Shown: positions 7,783 to 15,054 of the stretch, piece by piece
Layout of the letters: each line of letters opens with the position of its first letter
Position numbering within the stretch: position 1 is the first letter of the stretch
Source: DASTQL01 sp035761805
GTDB taxonomy: Bacteria > Actinomycetota > Actinomycetes > Jiangellales > Jiangellaceae
DNA: 22,614 nt
Reading direction: 5' to 3'
Assembly (NCBI GenBank): GCA_035761805.1
Contig: DASTQL010000216.1
Location: 1-22,614 of the forward strand
The notes under the pieces: generated by a model
Told to the model about the DNA's origin: nothing
Seen by the model: only the letters and a program-made list of their open reading frames with translations
Database searches by the model: none
Position numbers and translations under genes: made by a program

Positions 7783-8736
7783 TCAGCCCGCCCCGCCGGC
7801 GTCGGCCGACGGCAGGCTGTGTGCCTCGGTGAGCAGCGGGGCCAGCAGGTCGCCGTCGGACGCCAGGCGGTCGAGGGCGTCCTGGAAGGTGAAGCGCAGG
7901 GGGAGACGGGTGCGGGCCCGCGACCGGGCCGCGGACTCGACCTCGTCCCAGGTCACGGGCGTCGAGACCGTGGGCTCCTCGCGTCCGCGCAGCGACCAGG
8001 GTGCGATGGTCGTCTTGGCGGCGTTGTTCTGGCTCCAGTCGACCAGGACCTTCCCCGGGCGCAGCCGCTTGTCCATCCGGGAGACCACGAGGCCGTGGTG
8101 GTCACGCTCAAGGCGTTCGGCCAGCTCGCGGGCGTAACCGTGCACCTGCTCCACGGGGGCCTTGCCGCCCAGGCCGACGTACATCTGCATGCCCTTGGAC
8201 CCACTCGTCTTGGGGTGTCCCACCAGACCGTCGTCCGCCAGGGCGTCCCGCAGCAGCAGGGCCACCTGGGCGCACTCGACCACCGTGGCGGGCGGCCCCG
8301 GGTCCAGGTCGAGGACGAGGCGGTCCGGGTTGCCCGGCCGCCCGTGCCGGTCCACGGTCCACTGCGGCACGTGCATCTCGAGGACGGCGAGGTTGGCCAG
8401 CCAGACCAGCGTGGCGAGGTCGTCGCAGACGACGTAGGTGACCACGTCGCGGTCGCGGGTGCTGCCCGGCGATGGCAACGTCACCGTCCGTACCCAGTCG
8501 GGCGTGCCGCGGGGGGCGTTCTTCTCGAAGAAGCTCTCGGCCTCGACGCCGTCCGGCCACCGTTTGCGGGTCAGCGGCCGGCCGGCGAGGTGCGGCAGCA
8601 GTGCCGGCGCGGCGCGCGTGTAGTAGTCGACGACCTCGGCCTTGGTCGTGCCCGTGCTCGGGTAGAGCACCTTGTCCAGGTTGGACAGCGCCAGCGTGCG
8701 CCCGCCCACCTCGACGGTCACCTTCTGCGTGGCCAC
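7783..8736 (-). CDS. LigD-type primase/polymerase domain protein (non-homologous end joining)
   Basis: The 317-residue protein matches the polymerase domain of bacterial LigD. It has the LSNLDKVLYP opening (17-26), RKRWPDGV (58-64), FFEKNAPRG, the catalytic metal-binding DLDPG (D143 and D145), SGSKGMQMYV (178-187) and the QNNAAKTTIAPWSLR block. In the Ku-LigD pathway this domain fills gaps with ribo- or deoxynucleotides at broken DNA ends. The ligase and phosphoesterase domains are absent, so it is a stand-alone form as seen in many actinobacteria with split LigD. Start is GTG 8736; no strong ribosome-binding site is visible and upstream in-frame alternatives would run into mshB. No ku gene is in the window. 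Confidence 0.88.
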   Translation of the reverse strand: MATQKVTVEVGGRTLALSNLDKVLYPSTGTTKAEVVDYYTRAAPALLPHLAGRPLTRKRWPDGVEAESFFEKNAPRGTPDWVRTVTLPSPGSTRDRDVVTYVVCDDLATLVWLANLAVLEMHVPQWTVDRHGRPGNPDRLVLDLDPGPPATVVECAQVALLLRDALADDGLVGHPKTSGSKGMQMYVGLGGKAPVEQVHGYARELAERLERDHHGLVVSRMDKRLRPGKVLVDWSQNNAAKTTIAPWSLRGREEPTVSTPVTWDEVESAARSRARTRLPLRFTFQDALDRLASDGDLLAPLLTEAHSLPSADAGGAG

Positions 8737-8771
8737 GTCGGCAGTGTGCCCAGTGGTGTGCCCAGCGACGC

Positions 8772-9686
8772 TCAGCCCACGCCGGCGAACAGGTCGCTCT
8801 CGCGCCCGTCCGGGTCGGCGGGGTCGGGACAGGGCTTGCCGGCCGCGAGGACGAAGCTCTCGCGTCCCCAGGCCCGGACCATGTCGGGGTCGTCGAAGGC
8901 GAAGAACGGCGAGTCCTCGGCCACCTGGCTCGCGTAGGCGCGCATCGCCTGCAGCTTCGCCTGGCTCCGGTCCCGGGCGTCGACGACGGTCGTGACCTGC
9001 TCGTCGGGGAAGACGAAGGGGGGCAGCTCGCCGTCGGGGTCCATGCCCTCGAGGTCGATGCCCGCCTCGCGCATCCGCCGCAGCGCGGAGCGGAAGGTCG
9101 ACTCCTCCCACACGCACCAGTAGACCTTCGACACCTGCCACGGACGGCCGTCGCCGTGGGCGGGATCGGCCGCCAGCTCCGCGGCCCGCGTCGCCACGCG
9201 GTGGGCCTGGATGTGGTCGGGGTGGGCGTAGCCGCCGTGCGGGTCGTAGGTCACCAGCACCTGCGGCCGCAGTGACCGGATCGTCGGCACCAGCCGGGCG
9301 GCGGCCTCGTCGACCGGGACCCGGCAGAAGGCGGCGGGGTGATCGTTGCTCGGCTCGCCGGCCATGCCACTGTCCCGGTACTCGCCCGGCTCACCGAGGA
9401 ATCGGTAGTCGGTCACGCCGAGCACCGCCATCGCCGTGGCCAGCTCCGTCTCGCGGTGCTCACCGAGCCGGTCCTGGTCGGCGGCGGCGAGGTGGGCGAG
9501 GTCCTCCACCAGGACCTCGCCCTCCTCGCCCCGAGTGCACGTCACCAGCGCGACGTGGACGCCCTGGTCTGCGTAGTGGGCCATGCTCGCCCCGCAGGTC
9601 GTGGTCTCGTCGTCGGGGTGTGCGTGGACGAGCAGGAGGCGTCGCGTCGCCTCCCCAGGTGGGTCGGTCGCGGGAGGCGTGGGCAC
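8772..9686 (-). CDS. mshB: N-acetyl-1-D-myo-inositol-2-amino-2-deoxy-alpha-D-glucopyranoside deacetylase (mycothiol biosynthesis)
   Basis: This 304-residue PIG-L-family zinc deacetylase has LLLVHAHPDDE near the N-terminus (zinc ligands H23 and D26) and GGYAHPDHIQ (third ligand H158), with Asp25 as the likely catalytic base. Length, internal motifs and the ESDLFAGV ending fit MshB, which removes acetate from GlcNAc-inositol to make GlcN-inositol. The close relative Mca (mycothiol S-conjugate amidase) is the main alternative. Mycothiol is the major thiol of actinobacteria. GTG 9686 lies 7 nt after TACCCT on the minus strand, suggesting a leaderless transcript. A 35-nt gap separates it from the LigD-like gene. 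Confidence 0.87.
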   Translation of the reverse strand: MPTPPATDPPGEATRRLLLVHAHPDDETTTCGASMAHYADQGVHVALVTCTRGEEGEVLVEDLAHLAAADQDRLGEHRETELATAMAVLGVTDYRFLGEPGEYRDSGMAGEPSNDHPAAFCRVPVDEAAARLVPTIRSLRPQVLVTYDPHGGYAHPDHIQAHRVATRAAELAADPAHGDGRPWQVSKVYWCVWEESTFRSALRRMREAGIDLEGMDPDGELPPFVFPDEQVTTVVDARDRSQAKLQAMRAYASQVAEDSPFFAFDDPDMVRAWGRESFVLAAGKPCPDPADPDGRESDLFAGVG

Positions 9687-9693
9687 GGCGACG

Positions 9694-9699
9694 AGGGTA
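9694..9699 (-). promoter_or_regulatory. Candidate leaderless -10 box for mshB
   Basis: On the minus strand TACCCT ends 7 nt before GTG 9686, so the transcript probably starts at or next to the start codon. No clear -35 is visible, as is usual for such promoters in GC-rich genomes. Confidence 0.45.
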
Positions 9700-9744
9700 G
9701 GGCCCGGTCCCGACAGCCGCGGCAGCGACGTAGTAGCAGGCCAG

Positions 9745-9760
9745 TGTGGAATTGTGGAAT
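9745..9760 (+). promoter_or_regulatory. Exact 8-bp tandem repeat upstream of the exporter/GntR operon
   Basis: TGTGGAAT occurs twice back to back (9745-9752 and 9753-9760), 9 nt before GTG 9770. Its place at the expected promoter of an operon encoding a GntR regulator makes it a candidate operator; the second copy could also supply a weak -10 (TGGAAT). No direct evidence for binding. Confidence 0.35.
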
Positions 9761-9769
9761 GATCCGTTC

Positions 9770-10660
9770 GTGCCACGCCTGTACGTGCTCCTCGCCGCCG
9801 TGTGCTTCGGCACGACCGGGACGGCGCAGGCCCTCTGCCCGGCTGGAGCCTCACCGCTCTCGGTGGGGGCCCTCCGGCTGCTGCTCGGCGGGGCCCTGCT
9901 CGTCGTCCTGGCCCACATCGGGGGCCACGGCCTGGGCGTCGCCGGACTCGCCGGCCTGCGTCCACGGGGTGCCGTGGTCGCCGGAGCAATCGGGGTCGCC
10001 GCCTACCAACCGCTCTTCTTCGCGGGCGTCCGCGGGACCGGCGTGGCCGTGGGGACGCTCGTCGCCCTCGGCTCCGCCCCGGTCCTCACCGGAGGCCTCG
10101 CCCTCGTGCTCGGGACCCGGGTCACCCGCCGGTGGGCCGGTGCCACCGTGCTGGCCGTCGCCGGGGTCGCCTGCCTGGCACTGGTCGGCGGGCGGGGCGA
10201 GGTCCGCGCGGCGGGCGTCCTCGCGGCCCTGGGCGCGGGGGCGTCCTACGCCGTCTACACCCTGGCCGCGAAGCGGCTGCTCGACGGCCGGCACCCGGCA
10301 GACACGGTGATGGCGGTGCTCTTCGCCGGCGGGGCGCTGCTGCTCCTGCCACTGCTGCTGGTGGTCGATCTCGGGTGGGTCGCGACGTGGTCGGGCGTGG
10401 CGACGGTCCTCTGGCTCGGGGCCGTGCCGACCGCCCTCGCGTACTGGCTCTTCGCCCGCGGGTTGCGCCGCCTCCCCGCCGCGGAGGTCGCGACCCTCAC
10501 CCTGGCCGAGCCGGTGACCGCCACGCTGCTGGGGGTCGCCGTGCTCGGGGAGCCGGTGACCGTCGGGCTGCTGATCGGCGGTGTGCTGGTCGTGGCCAGC
10601 CTGGCGGTCCTCACCGGGGCCCGCTCGCACGGCCGCAGCCTCGTCGAGGCGGCGGCGTGA
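9770..10660 (+). CDS. EamA/DMT-family exporter
   Basis: This 296-residue integral membrane protein has about ten hydrophobic segments arranged as two EamA repeats (roughly residues 4-130 and 145-285). Typical elements are LAAVCFGTTGTAQAL in the first helix, a LRLLLGGALL second helix, and the PVTATLLGVAVLGEPVTVGLLIGG C-terminal signature. GTG 9770 is chosen because hydrophobic helix 1 begins directly after it; a GTG at 9746 in the same frame would add eight residues. Family members export amino acids, nucleosides or other metabolites; the substrate cannot be read from the sequence. It is translationally coupled (GTGA) to a GntR regulator, which suggests the exporter responds to that regulator's ligand. 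Confidence 0.87.
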   Translation: MPRLYVLLAAVCFGTTGTAQALCPAGASPLSVGALRLLLGGALLVVLAHIGGHGLGVAGLAGLRPRGAVVAGAIGVAAYQPLFFAGVRGTGVAVGTLVALGSAPVLTGGLALVLGTRVTRRWAGATVLAVAGVACLALVGGRGEVRAAGVLAALGAGASYAVYTLAAKRLLDGRHPADTVMAVLFAGGALLLLPLLLVVDLGWVATWSGVATVLWLGAVPTALAYWLFARGLRRLPAAEVATLTLAEPVTATLLGVAVLGEPVTVGLLIGGVLVVASLAVLTGARSHGRSLVEAAA

Positions 10661-11310
10661 CGATCAGGCCGCTGCACCGGGTCGGCACGGTGGACGCTCT
10701 GGCGGCCGAGCTGCGCGCCCGCGTGCTCTCCGGCGACCTGCGCCCCGGCACGTGGCTGCGCGAACGGGAGCTCACCGAGACCTACGGGGTGGCCCGCCAC
10801 TCGCTGCGCGCCGCGCTGCGCCAGCTCGCCGCCGAGCGGCTGGTCCGGATCGAGCCGAACCGGGGTGCCCGGGTGGCCGTGCTCGACGCGGCGGAGCTGC
10901 GCGGCCTCTACGAGCTGCGCGCGGCGCTCGAGACAGAGGCGGCCCGGCTGCTCGTGCAGCGACGCGGGGTCGAACCGCTCCCGGGCGAGGTCCTCGCGGC
11001 CGCCGAGCGCCTCGAGGCCGAGTGCTCCCGGCGGTCTCCCGACCCCGGAGCCGTGGACCTGGCCCACGCCGACCTGCACCACGCGCTCGTGTCGGCGGCC
11101 GGCAGCACGCGGATCACCGAGGCGCACGCGGCCATGGACGCAGAGACGCGGGTCTACCTCCTCCAGCTGCGCCCGCTCGTGGGGCCCGAGGGCATGGCTG
11201 CCGATCACCGGGCGCTGCTGCAGGGCCTGGTGACGGACGGCCCCGAGGCCCTCCGGCAGCACATCGTCGAGGCCACGGAGCGCCTCATCGCTGCGACGGA
11301 CGAGACCTGA
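10657..11310 (+). CDS. GntR-family transcriptional regulator (FadR/FCD type)
   Basis: The GTG at 10657 overlaps the EamA stop (GTGA), giving 217 residues. Residues 8-75 are a winged helix-turn-helix of the GntR type (VDALAAELRARVLSGDLRPGTWLRERELTETYGVARHSLRAALRQL), with the wing ending in IEPNRGARVAVL. The all-helical FCD ligand-binding domain follows (about 85-215), with the metal/ligand-binding pattern Asp and His in DLAHADLHH, a His in DHRALL and a further His in QHIVEAT. FCD regulators usually repress and are released by a carboxylate ligand. Co-transcription with the exporter implies it controls its own operon; the 8-bp tandem repeat at 9745-9760 is a candidate site. Confidence 0.88.
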   Translation: MTIRPLHRVGTVDALAAELRARVLSGDLRPGTWLRERELTETYGVARHSLRAALRQLAAERLVRIEPNRGARVAVLDAAELRGLYELRAALETEAARLLVQRRGVEPLPGEVLAAAERLEAECSRRSPDPGAVDLAHADLHHALVSAAGSTRITEAHAAMDAETRVYLLQLRPLVGPEGMAADHRALLQGLVTDGPEALRQHIVEATERLIAATDET

Positions 11311-11410
11311 GCGACGGGCCACGTCTGGACAAGGGCCAGGACGGCGATCATCGTGACAGTGGCTGACGTCGTCGCTGGGGCACGGCGTGGACGCCGACCG
11401 AGGGGGAGGC

Positions 11411-12145
11411 ATGACTGCACAGCGGGTGGGCCCGTCGCGGGCCTGGTACTGGCTCGCCGGCGCCCTGGTGGTCGGTGCGGTCGTCCTGGCGGCCGTGGGC
11501 CTCGTCCTGGGGCTGACCTCCTTCGACCGGCGGATCGACGAGATGCAACGCGTCCCGCTGCCCGGGACCGGCGAGGTGACCTTCACCGACGCGGGACGCT
11601 ACGACCTGTACTACGAGGGCGTGGGGGCGGGTGAGGGCGAGGTCCCGGCGTTCACCGTCTCACTCCTGCCGGTCGACGGGGGCGAACCCGTGCAGATCGG
11701 CGGGGACGAGGGCACGGTGACCTACACGTTCGGGGGTCGCTCGGGGATCCGAGTGGGCAGCTTCGAGATCGACTCGCCCGGGCGCTACGTGCTCGAGGCC
11801 GATGCCGACGGCACGGTCGTCGGGCCGGCCGAGCTGGCCGTCGGACGCGGGCTCGGCCGGAGCATCGCCGGACCGCTCCTCCTCGCCCTCGGAGGTGCGC
11901 TGATCCTCTTCCTCCTCGGCGTGGTGCTGGCCCTGGTCGTGGCGCTCCGGCGGCGATCCGCGCCACGACAGCCGGTGGCCACAGGCCAGCGCGTGGACGC
12001 CGCGCCGCCGGCGCCCGGCTGGTTCCCCGACGTCACGCACCGGCACGAGCTGCGTTACTGGGACGGCCGTCGCTGGACGGAACACGTCGTCGACGCGGGT
12101 CACCGGGACGTCGACCCGCTTGCTGCCCCCGACGCGCCCCGGTAG
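11411..12145 (+). CDS. DUF2510 domain membrane protein
   Basis: ATG 11411 follows AGGGGGAGG (11401-11409); a GTG at 11387 in frame lacks such a site. The 244-residue protein has a membrane helix at about 13-37, an extracytoplasmic beta-rich region (about 40-150) that may bind a ligand, a second helix at about 157-182, and a short basic linker. The C-terminus is the DUF2510 motif, PGWFPD followed by HELRYWDGRRWTEHV (roughly 202-225). DUF2510 is a short Trp-rich module almost confined to actinobacteria, usually attached to membrane proteins. Function is unknown. About 100 nt separate it from the regulator gene upstream, and no clear promoter is visible there. Confidence 0.8.
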   Translation: MTAQRVGPSRAWYWLAGALVVGAVVLAAVGLVLGLTSFDRRIDEMQRVPLPGTGEVTFTDAGRYDLYYEGVGAGEGEVPAFTVSLLPVDGGEPVQIGGDEGTVTYTFGGRSGIRVGSFEIDSPGRYVLEADADGTVVGPAELAVGRGLGRSIAGPLLLALGGALILFLLGVVLALVVALRRRSAPRQPVATGQRVDAAPPAPGWFPDVTHRHELRYWDGRRWTEHVVDAGHRDVDPLAAPDAPR

Positions 12146-12182
12146 GACGGACTCACACTGGCTCCGTGATGGAATGTTGTGG

Positions 12183-12204
12183 CGTCAACCACGGTTGACG
12201 TGGT
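12183..12204 (+). promoter_or_regulatory. Two overlapping dyads upstream of pirin
   Basis: CGTCAACC-AC-GGTTGACG (12183-12200) is a perfect 8+2+8 palindrome. Overlapping it, ACCACG-GTTGA-CGTGGT (12188-12204) is a perfect 6+5+6 palindrome. They lie 34-55 nt before the pirin ATG, where a repressor or activator would act. The binding protein is unknown. Confidence 0.5.
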
Positions 12205-12237
12205 CCGAGCCGATCCGTCCGGCGCCAGGAGGCCGAC

Positions 12238-13215
12238 ATGCCCGCCGTCACCGTCGACGACGTCCTGACCCTGCCGGGTGTCCGGGAGCCGGATCCCGCC
12301 TCGTCCGTGGACCGCCGGGTGGTGTCGGTGACGACCGCACCCTCGGGGCTCGAGGGCGAGGGCTTCCCCGTGCGCCGGGCGTTCGCCGGCGTCGACCTCC
12401 GGTTGCTCGACCCCTTCGTGCACATGGACCAGATGGGCGAGGTGGAGTACGGGCCCGGAGAGCCCAAGGGCACGCCGTGGCACCCGCATCGGGGCTTCGA
12501 GACGGTCACCTACATGCTGGACGGCCTGCTCCGCCACCAGGACTCCAACGGCGGCGGCGGCATCATCACCGACGGCGACACGCAGTGGATGACCGCGGGG
12601 TCGGGCCTGCTCCACATCGAGGCGCCGCCCGAGCACGTCGTCATGTCCGGCGGGCTCTTCCACGGCTTCCAGCTGTGGGTCAACCTGCCGGCTCGGCTGA
12701 AGATGACGGCGCCCCGCTACCAGGACATCCGCGGCGGTCAGGTGGCCCTGCTCCGCTCGCCGGACGGCGGTGCCCTCGTCCGCGTGATCGCGGGAGACGT
12801 CGGGGGCCACCCGGGGCCGGGTGTCACCCACACGCCGATCACGCTGATCCACGCGACGCTCTCGCCCGGCGCACGACTCCGCCTGCCCTGGCGGCAGGAC
12901 TTCAACGCACTCGTCTACGCGCTCGCCGGCCACGGCAGCGTCGGTGCGGAGCGGCGCCCGCTGCGGTGGGGCCAGCTCGCCGTGCTGGGCGCCGGCGACG
13001 CCGTGACGGTCCAGGCCGCGGCTGCACAGGAGAGCCGCAGCCCCGAGCTCGACGTGCTGGTCCTCGGCGGGGAACCGATCCGCGAGCCGGTCGCCGCGTA
13101 CGGCCCCTTCGTGATGAACACCCGCGCAGAGCTCCTGCAAGCCTTCGAGGACTTCCAGGCCGGCCGGCTCGGGACCGTGCCGGTGCAACCGCACCCCGGC
13201 CACGACGTGATCTGA
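12238..13215 (+). CDS. Pirin family protein
   Basis: ATG 12238 is preceded by AGGAGG (12227-12232) at 5 nt spacing. The 325-residue protein has the two-cupin pirin architecture: an RRAFAG...LLDPFVHMDQM N-terminal block, WHPHRGFETVTYMLDG, DGDTQWMTAGSGLLHIE, and a C-terminal cupin with FNALVYALAGHGSV. The four metal ligands of pirins appear as His82, His84, His126 and Glu128, so an Fe(II)-type site looks intact. Bacterial pirins include quercetinase-like enzymes and redox or metabolic regulators; which applies here is not determinable. Two overlapping dyads between 12183 and 12204 lie upstream and suggest regulated expression. Confidence 0.92.
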   Translation: MPAVTVDDVLTLPGVREPDPASSVDRRVVSVTTAPSGLEGEGFPVRRAFAGVDLRLLDPFVHMDQMGEVEYGPGEPKGTPWHPHRGFETVTYMLDGLLRHQDSNGGGGIITDGDTQWMTAGSGLLHIEAPPEHVVMSGGLFHGFQLWVNLPARLKMTAPRYQDIRGGQVALLRSPDGGALVRVIAGDVGGHPGPGVTHTPITLIHATLSPGARLRLPWRQDFNALVYALAGHGSVGAERRPLRWGQLAVLGAGDAVTVQAAAAQESRSPELDVLVLGGEPIREPVAAYGPFVMNTRAELLQAFEDFQAGRLGTVPVQPHPGHDVI

Positions 13216-13220
13216 CGGGC

Positions 13221-13544
13221 TCAGGGGCCGGAGGCGTCACCTCCGAGCAGGGGGAGCAGTCCGGTCAGCTCGAGCAGGTGCCGGACCTGGGGCGACGGGT
13301 CGCGGACGCTGAGTTCGCCCCCGACCTCCTCCACCCGACGGTGCAGGCGGACCAGCAGGTGCAGGCCGCTCGAGTCCATGAAGTCGACGCCAGAGAGGTC
13401 GAGGACGACCCGGTGCCCGGGGCCCAGCGCCAGAGCATCCACCTCGTCGGCGAGGACGGGCGCGCTCGCCAGGTCGACCTCACCCGACCACGCGAGCTCC
13501 ATGGCTGGAACGGGTGAGGAGGCAGGGGTGGGCGGTGTGAGCAC
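13221..13544 (-). CDS. STAS-domain anti-sigma factor antagonist
   Basis: GTG 13544 follows GAGGAGG (13557-13551 on the minus strand) at 6 nt spacing, which decides the start over the internal ATG at 13502; the protein has 107 residues. After a Pro/Ser-rich tail of about 14 residues comes a STAS fold: MELAWSGEVDLASAP, VVLDLSGVDFMDSSGLHLLVRL (46-67), and a C-terminal helix region. The DSSG at 57-60 is the conserved phosphorylation site of SpoIIAA-like proteins. Such proteins bind an anti-sigma kinase in their unphosphorylated state and free a stress sigma factor. No kinase or sigma gene is adjacent. It converges on the pirin gene with only 5 nt between the stops. Confidence 0.87.
   Translation of the reverse strand: MLTPPTPASSPVPAMELAWSGEVDLASAPVLADEVDALALGPGHRVVLDLSGVDFMDSSGLHLLVRLHRRVEEVGGELSVRDPSPQVRHLLELTGLLPLLGGDASGP
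13229..13245 (+). terminator. Possible terminator hairpin after pirin
   Basis: CGGAGG-CGTCA-CCTCCG forms a 6-bp stem 13 nt after the pirin stop, inside the 3' end of the convergent STAS gene. It is short and without a T-run, and codon constraints could explain it. Confidence 0.3.
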
Positions 13545-13550
13545 GTGGTG

Positions 13551-13557
13551 CCTCCTC
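13551..13557 (-). promoter_or_regulatory. Ribosome-binding site deciding the STAS start
   Basis: GAGGAGG on the minus strand, 6 nt before GTG 13544. It favours this start over the internal ATG at 13502, which has no such site. Confidence 0.7.
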
Positions 13558-13659
13558 GGGGCCAGGGGACGACCCGGTGAGGACGCACCCGGGCTGCCTT
13601 CTGAACCACGGGCGTCGTCGTACTGGTCCGTCGAAGCGTCGCACATCCGTGCTCGGCGT

Positions 13660-13682
13660 CTCAACCGGACCACCTCAACCGG
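13660..13682 (-). promoter_or_regulatory. Direct repeat CCGGTTGAG x2 upstream of the STAS gene
   Basis: On the minus strand CCGGTTGAG appears at 13682-13674 and again at 13668-13660, 14 nt apart. It lies in the 158-nt gap between narK and the STAS gene, about 120 nt before the STAS start. It may be a regulator-binding pair; no recognised sigma-factor consensus is complete here. Confidence 0.3.
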
Positions 13683-13702
13683 CCGAGGCGACCGTAGGAG
13701 GG

Positions 13703-14896
13703 TCACGTCGCGCGGGAGCGGACGGCCGTGGCGGTGTAGGCGAGCGCGACGCCGGCAGTCACCGCGAGCAGCACGAACCCCATGGAGTAGTCCCCGGTGG
13801 CGCCGTACACGGCGCCCATGACCAGTGGCGGGAAGAAGCCGCCGAGGCCCCCGGCCGCGCCCACGACCCCGGTGACCGAGCCAACCCGTGAGGGCTCGAC
13901 CAGCCGGGCGACCAGGGCGAAGACGGCCCCCGTCCCGAGACCCAGCAGGGCGGCCATGCCGAGGAAGGCGACCGTGCCGACGGGGATCAGTGGCAGTTCC
14001 AGGGCGGCCAGCAGCGCGAGCACCGTGGTCCCGCCGAAGACGACCAACAGGACCGGGACGGGGTGCCAGCGGTCGGACAGCCAGCCACCGGTGGGGCGCA
14101 TCACGACCGCGAGCACGACGAAGCCGGCCGTCCGCATGGCGGCGTCGGACTGGGTGAGGTCGTAGGCCGTTCGCAGGTAGCTGGGCAGATAGACGCTGAA
14201 CGCGACGAAGCCACCGAAGGCGACCGCGTAGAGGAAGGCCAGCTCGAGGGTGGTGCGCATGCGCAGCGTGTTCCAGGTGCGGCTGAGCATCGACCCCGGC
14301 GCGATGGCGCGGTCCGGCCGGTCGCGCAGCAGGACCCACGCGACAGCGGCGTAGACCACCAGCAGCACGGCCACCAGGTCGAAGGGGAAGGAGTCGCCGA
14401 CGGCGTCGCGCAGCTGCACCGTGGTGAACGCGGAGATGGCCGTCCCGCCCATGCCGGCGCCGAAGATCCCGAGCGCCGTCCCCCTGCGCTCGGGCGGGTA
14501 CCACTCGTTGACGAACGGGATCCCGATGGCGAAGGTCGTCCCGCCCAGGCCCAGGAAGAAGCCGCCCGCCACGTACGTCGCGAACGTGTCGGCCACGTGG
14601 CCGAGGTAGAGGACCGGCAGCACGGTCAGCAGCGCGACCGCCGGGAACATCACCCGGGCCCCCAGCCGGTCGGTCATGGCCCCGACGGGGATCCGCCCCA
14701 GCGACCCCACGATGACGGGCACGGCGACGACGAGCGACTGCTGGAACGCCGTCAGGTCCAGCTCCTCGCGCAGCGCCGGGCCCAGTGGCCCGAGCAGCGC
14801 CCAGGCCCAGAACGACAACGCGAAGCCCGTGGTGGCCAGAACGAGCATTCGGCCGGGGCTGGTGGTCCGGGCCGGCGCGGGGGCGTGCGTGGCCAT
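13703..14896 (-). CDS. narK: NarK-type nitrate/nitrite MFS transporter
   Basis: ATG 14896 has GGAGG at 4 nt spacing (14905-14901 on the minus strand); an in-frame ATG at 14953 lacks a site. The 397-residue protein has about twelve membrane helices of the major facilitator superfamily. A nitrate/nitrite-porter stretch, GLGGTTFAIGIPFVNEWYPP, is followed by ERRGTALGIFGAGMGGTA at about 108-145, and a second glycine-rich motif GVVGAAGGLGGFFPPLVMG lies in the C-terminal half. These fit the NarK/NasA family. Whether it is a nitrate/proton symporter or a nitrate/nitrite antiporter is not decided. Divergence from narGHJI across 158 nt strongly supports supply of nitrate to the respiratory enzyme. Confidence 0.92.
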   Translation of the reverse strand: MATHAPAPARTTSPGRMLVLATTGFALSFWAWALLGPLGPALREELDLTAFQQSLVVAVPVIVGSLGRIPVGAMTDRLGARVMFPAVALLTVLPVLYLGHVADTFATYVAGGFFLGLGGTTFAIGIPFVNEWYPPERRGTALGIFGAGMGGTAISAFTTVQLRDAVGDSFPFDLVAVLLVVYAAVAWVLLRDRPDRAIAPGSMLSRTWNTLRMRTTLELAFLYAVAFGGFVAFSVYLPSYLRTAYDLTQSDAAMRTAGFVVLAVVMRPTGGWLSDRWHPVPVLLVVFGGTTVLALLAALELPLIPVGTVAFLGMAALLGLGTGAVFALVARLVEPSRVGSVTGVVGAAGGLGGFFPPLVMGAVYGATGDYSMGFVLLAVTAGVALAYTATAVRSRAT

Positions 14897-15054
14897 GCGT
14901 CCTCCCTCGGGCGAACCCTCGTCCCCGACCGTAGAGCCGGTGTCAATCGCCATGACGGGCTATTGGTCCTGGTCACCCGCCGAGTCGGACGGCAGGATGG
15001 CAGACCTGGCGGGACCCGGAGGGCACGGGTCGGCCCCGGCAGTCGGAGGCGGCG
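14897..15054. promoter_or_regulatory. Divergent narK/narG control region
   Basis: This 158-nt gap holds the promoters of both nar units. Towards narK, TACGGT (14933-14928, minus) is a possible -10 about 32 nt before the ATG. TTGACA (14946-14941, minus) matches a -35 but is too close to that box. A dyad GTCA-N7-TGAC lies at 14942-14956 and could bind a regulator. No good FNR or NarL consensus is seen. Towards narG only the GGAGG site is clear. Confidence 0.4.

Noticed and set aside
13545..13702. An extended STAS N-terminus starting at an upstream ATG
   Set aside because: No ribosome-binding site precedes it and the added stretch is low-complexity, whereas GTG 13544 has GAGGAGG at ideal spacing.
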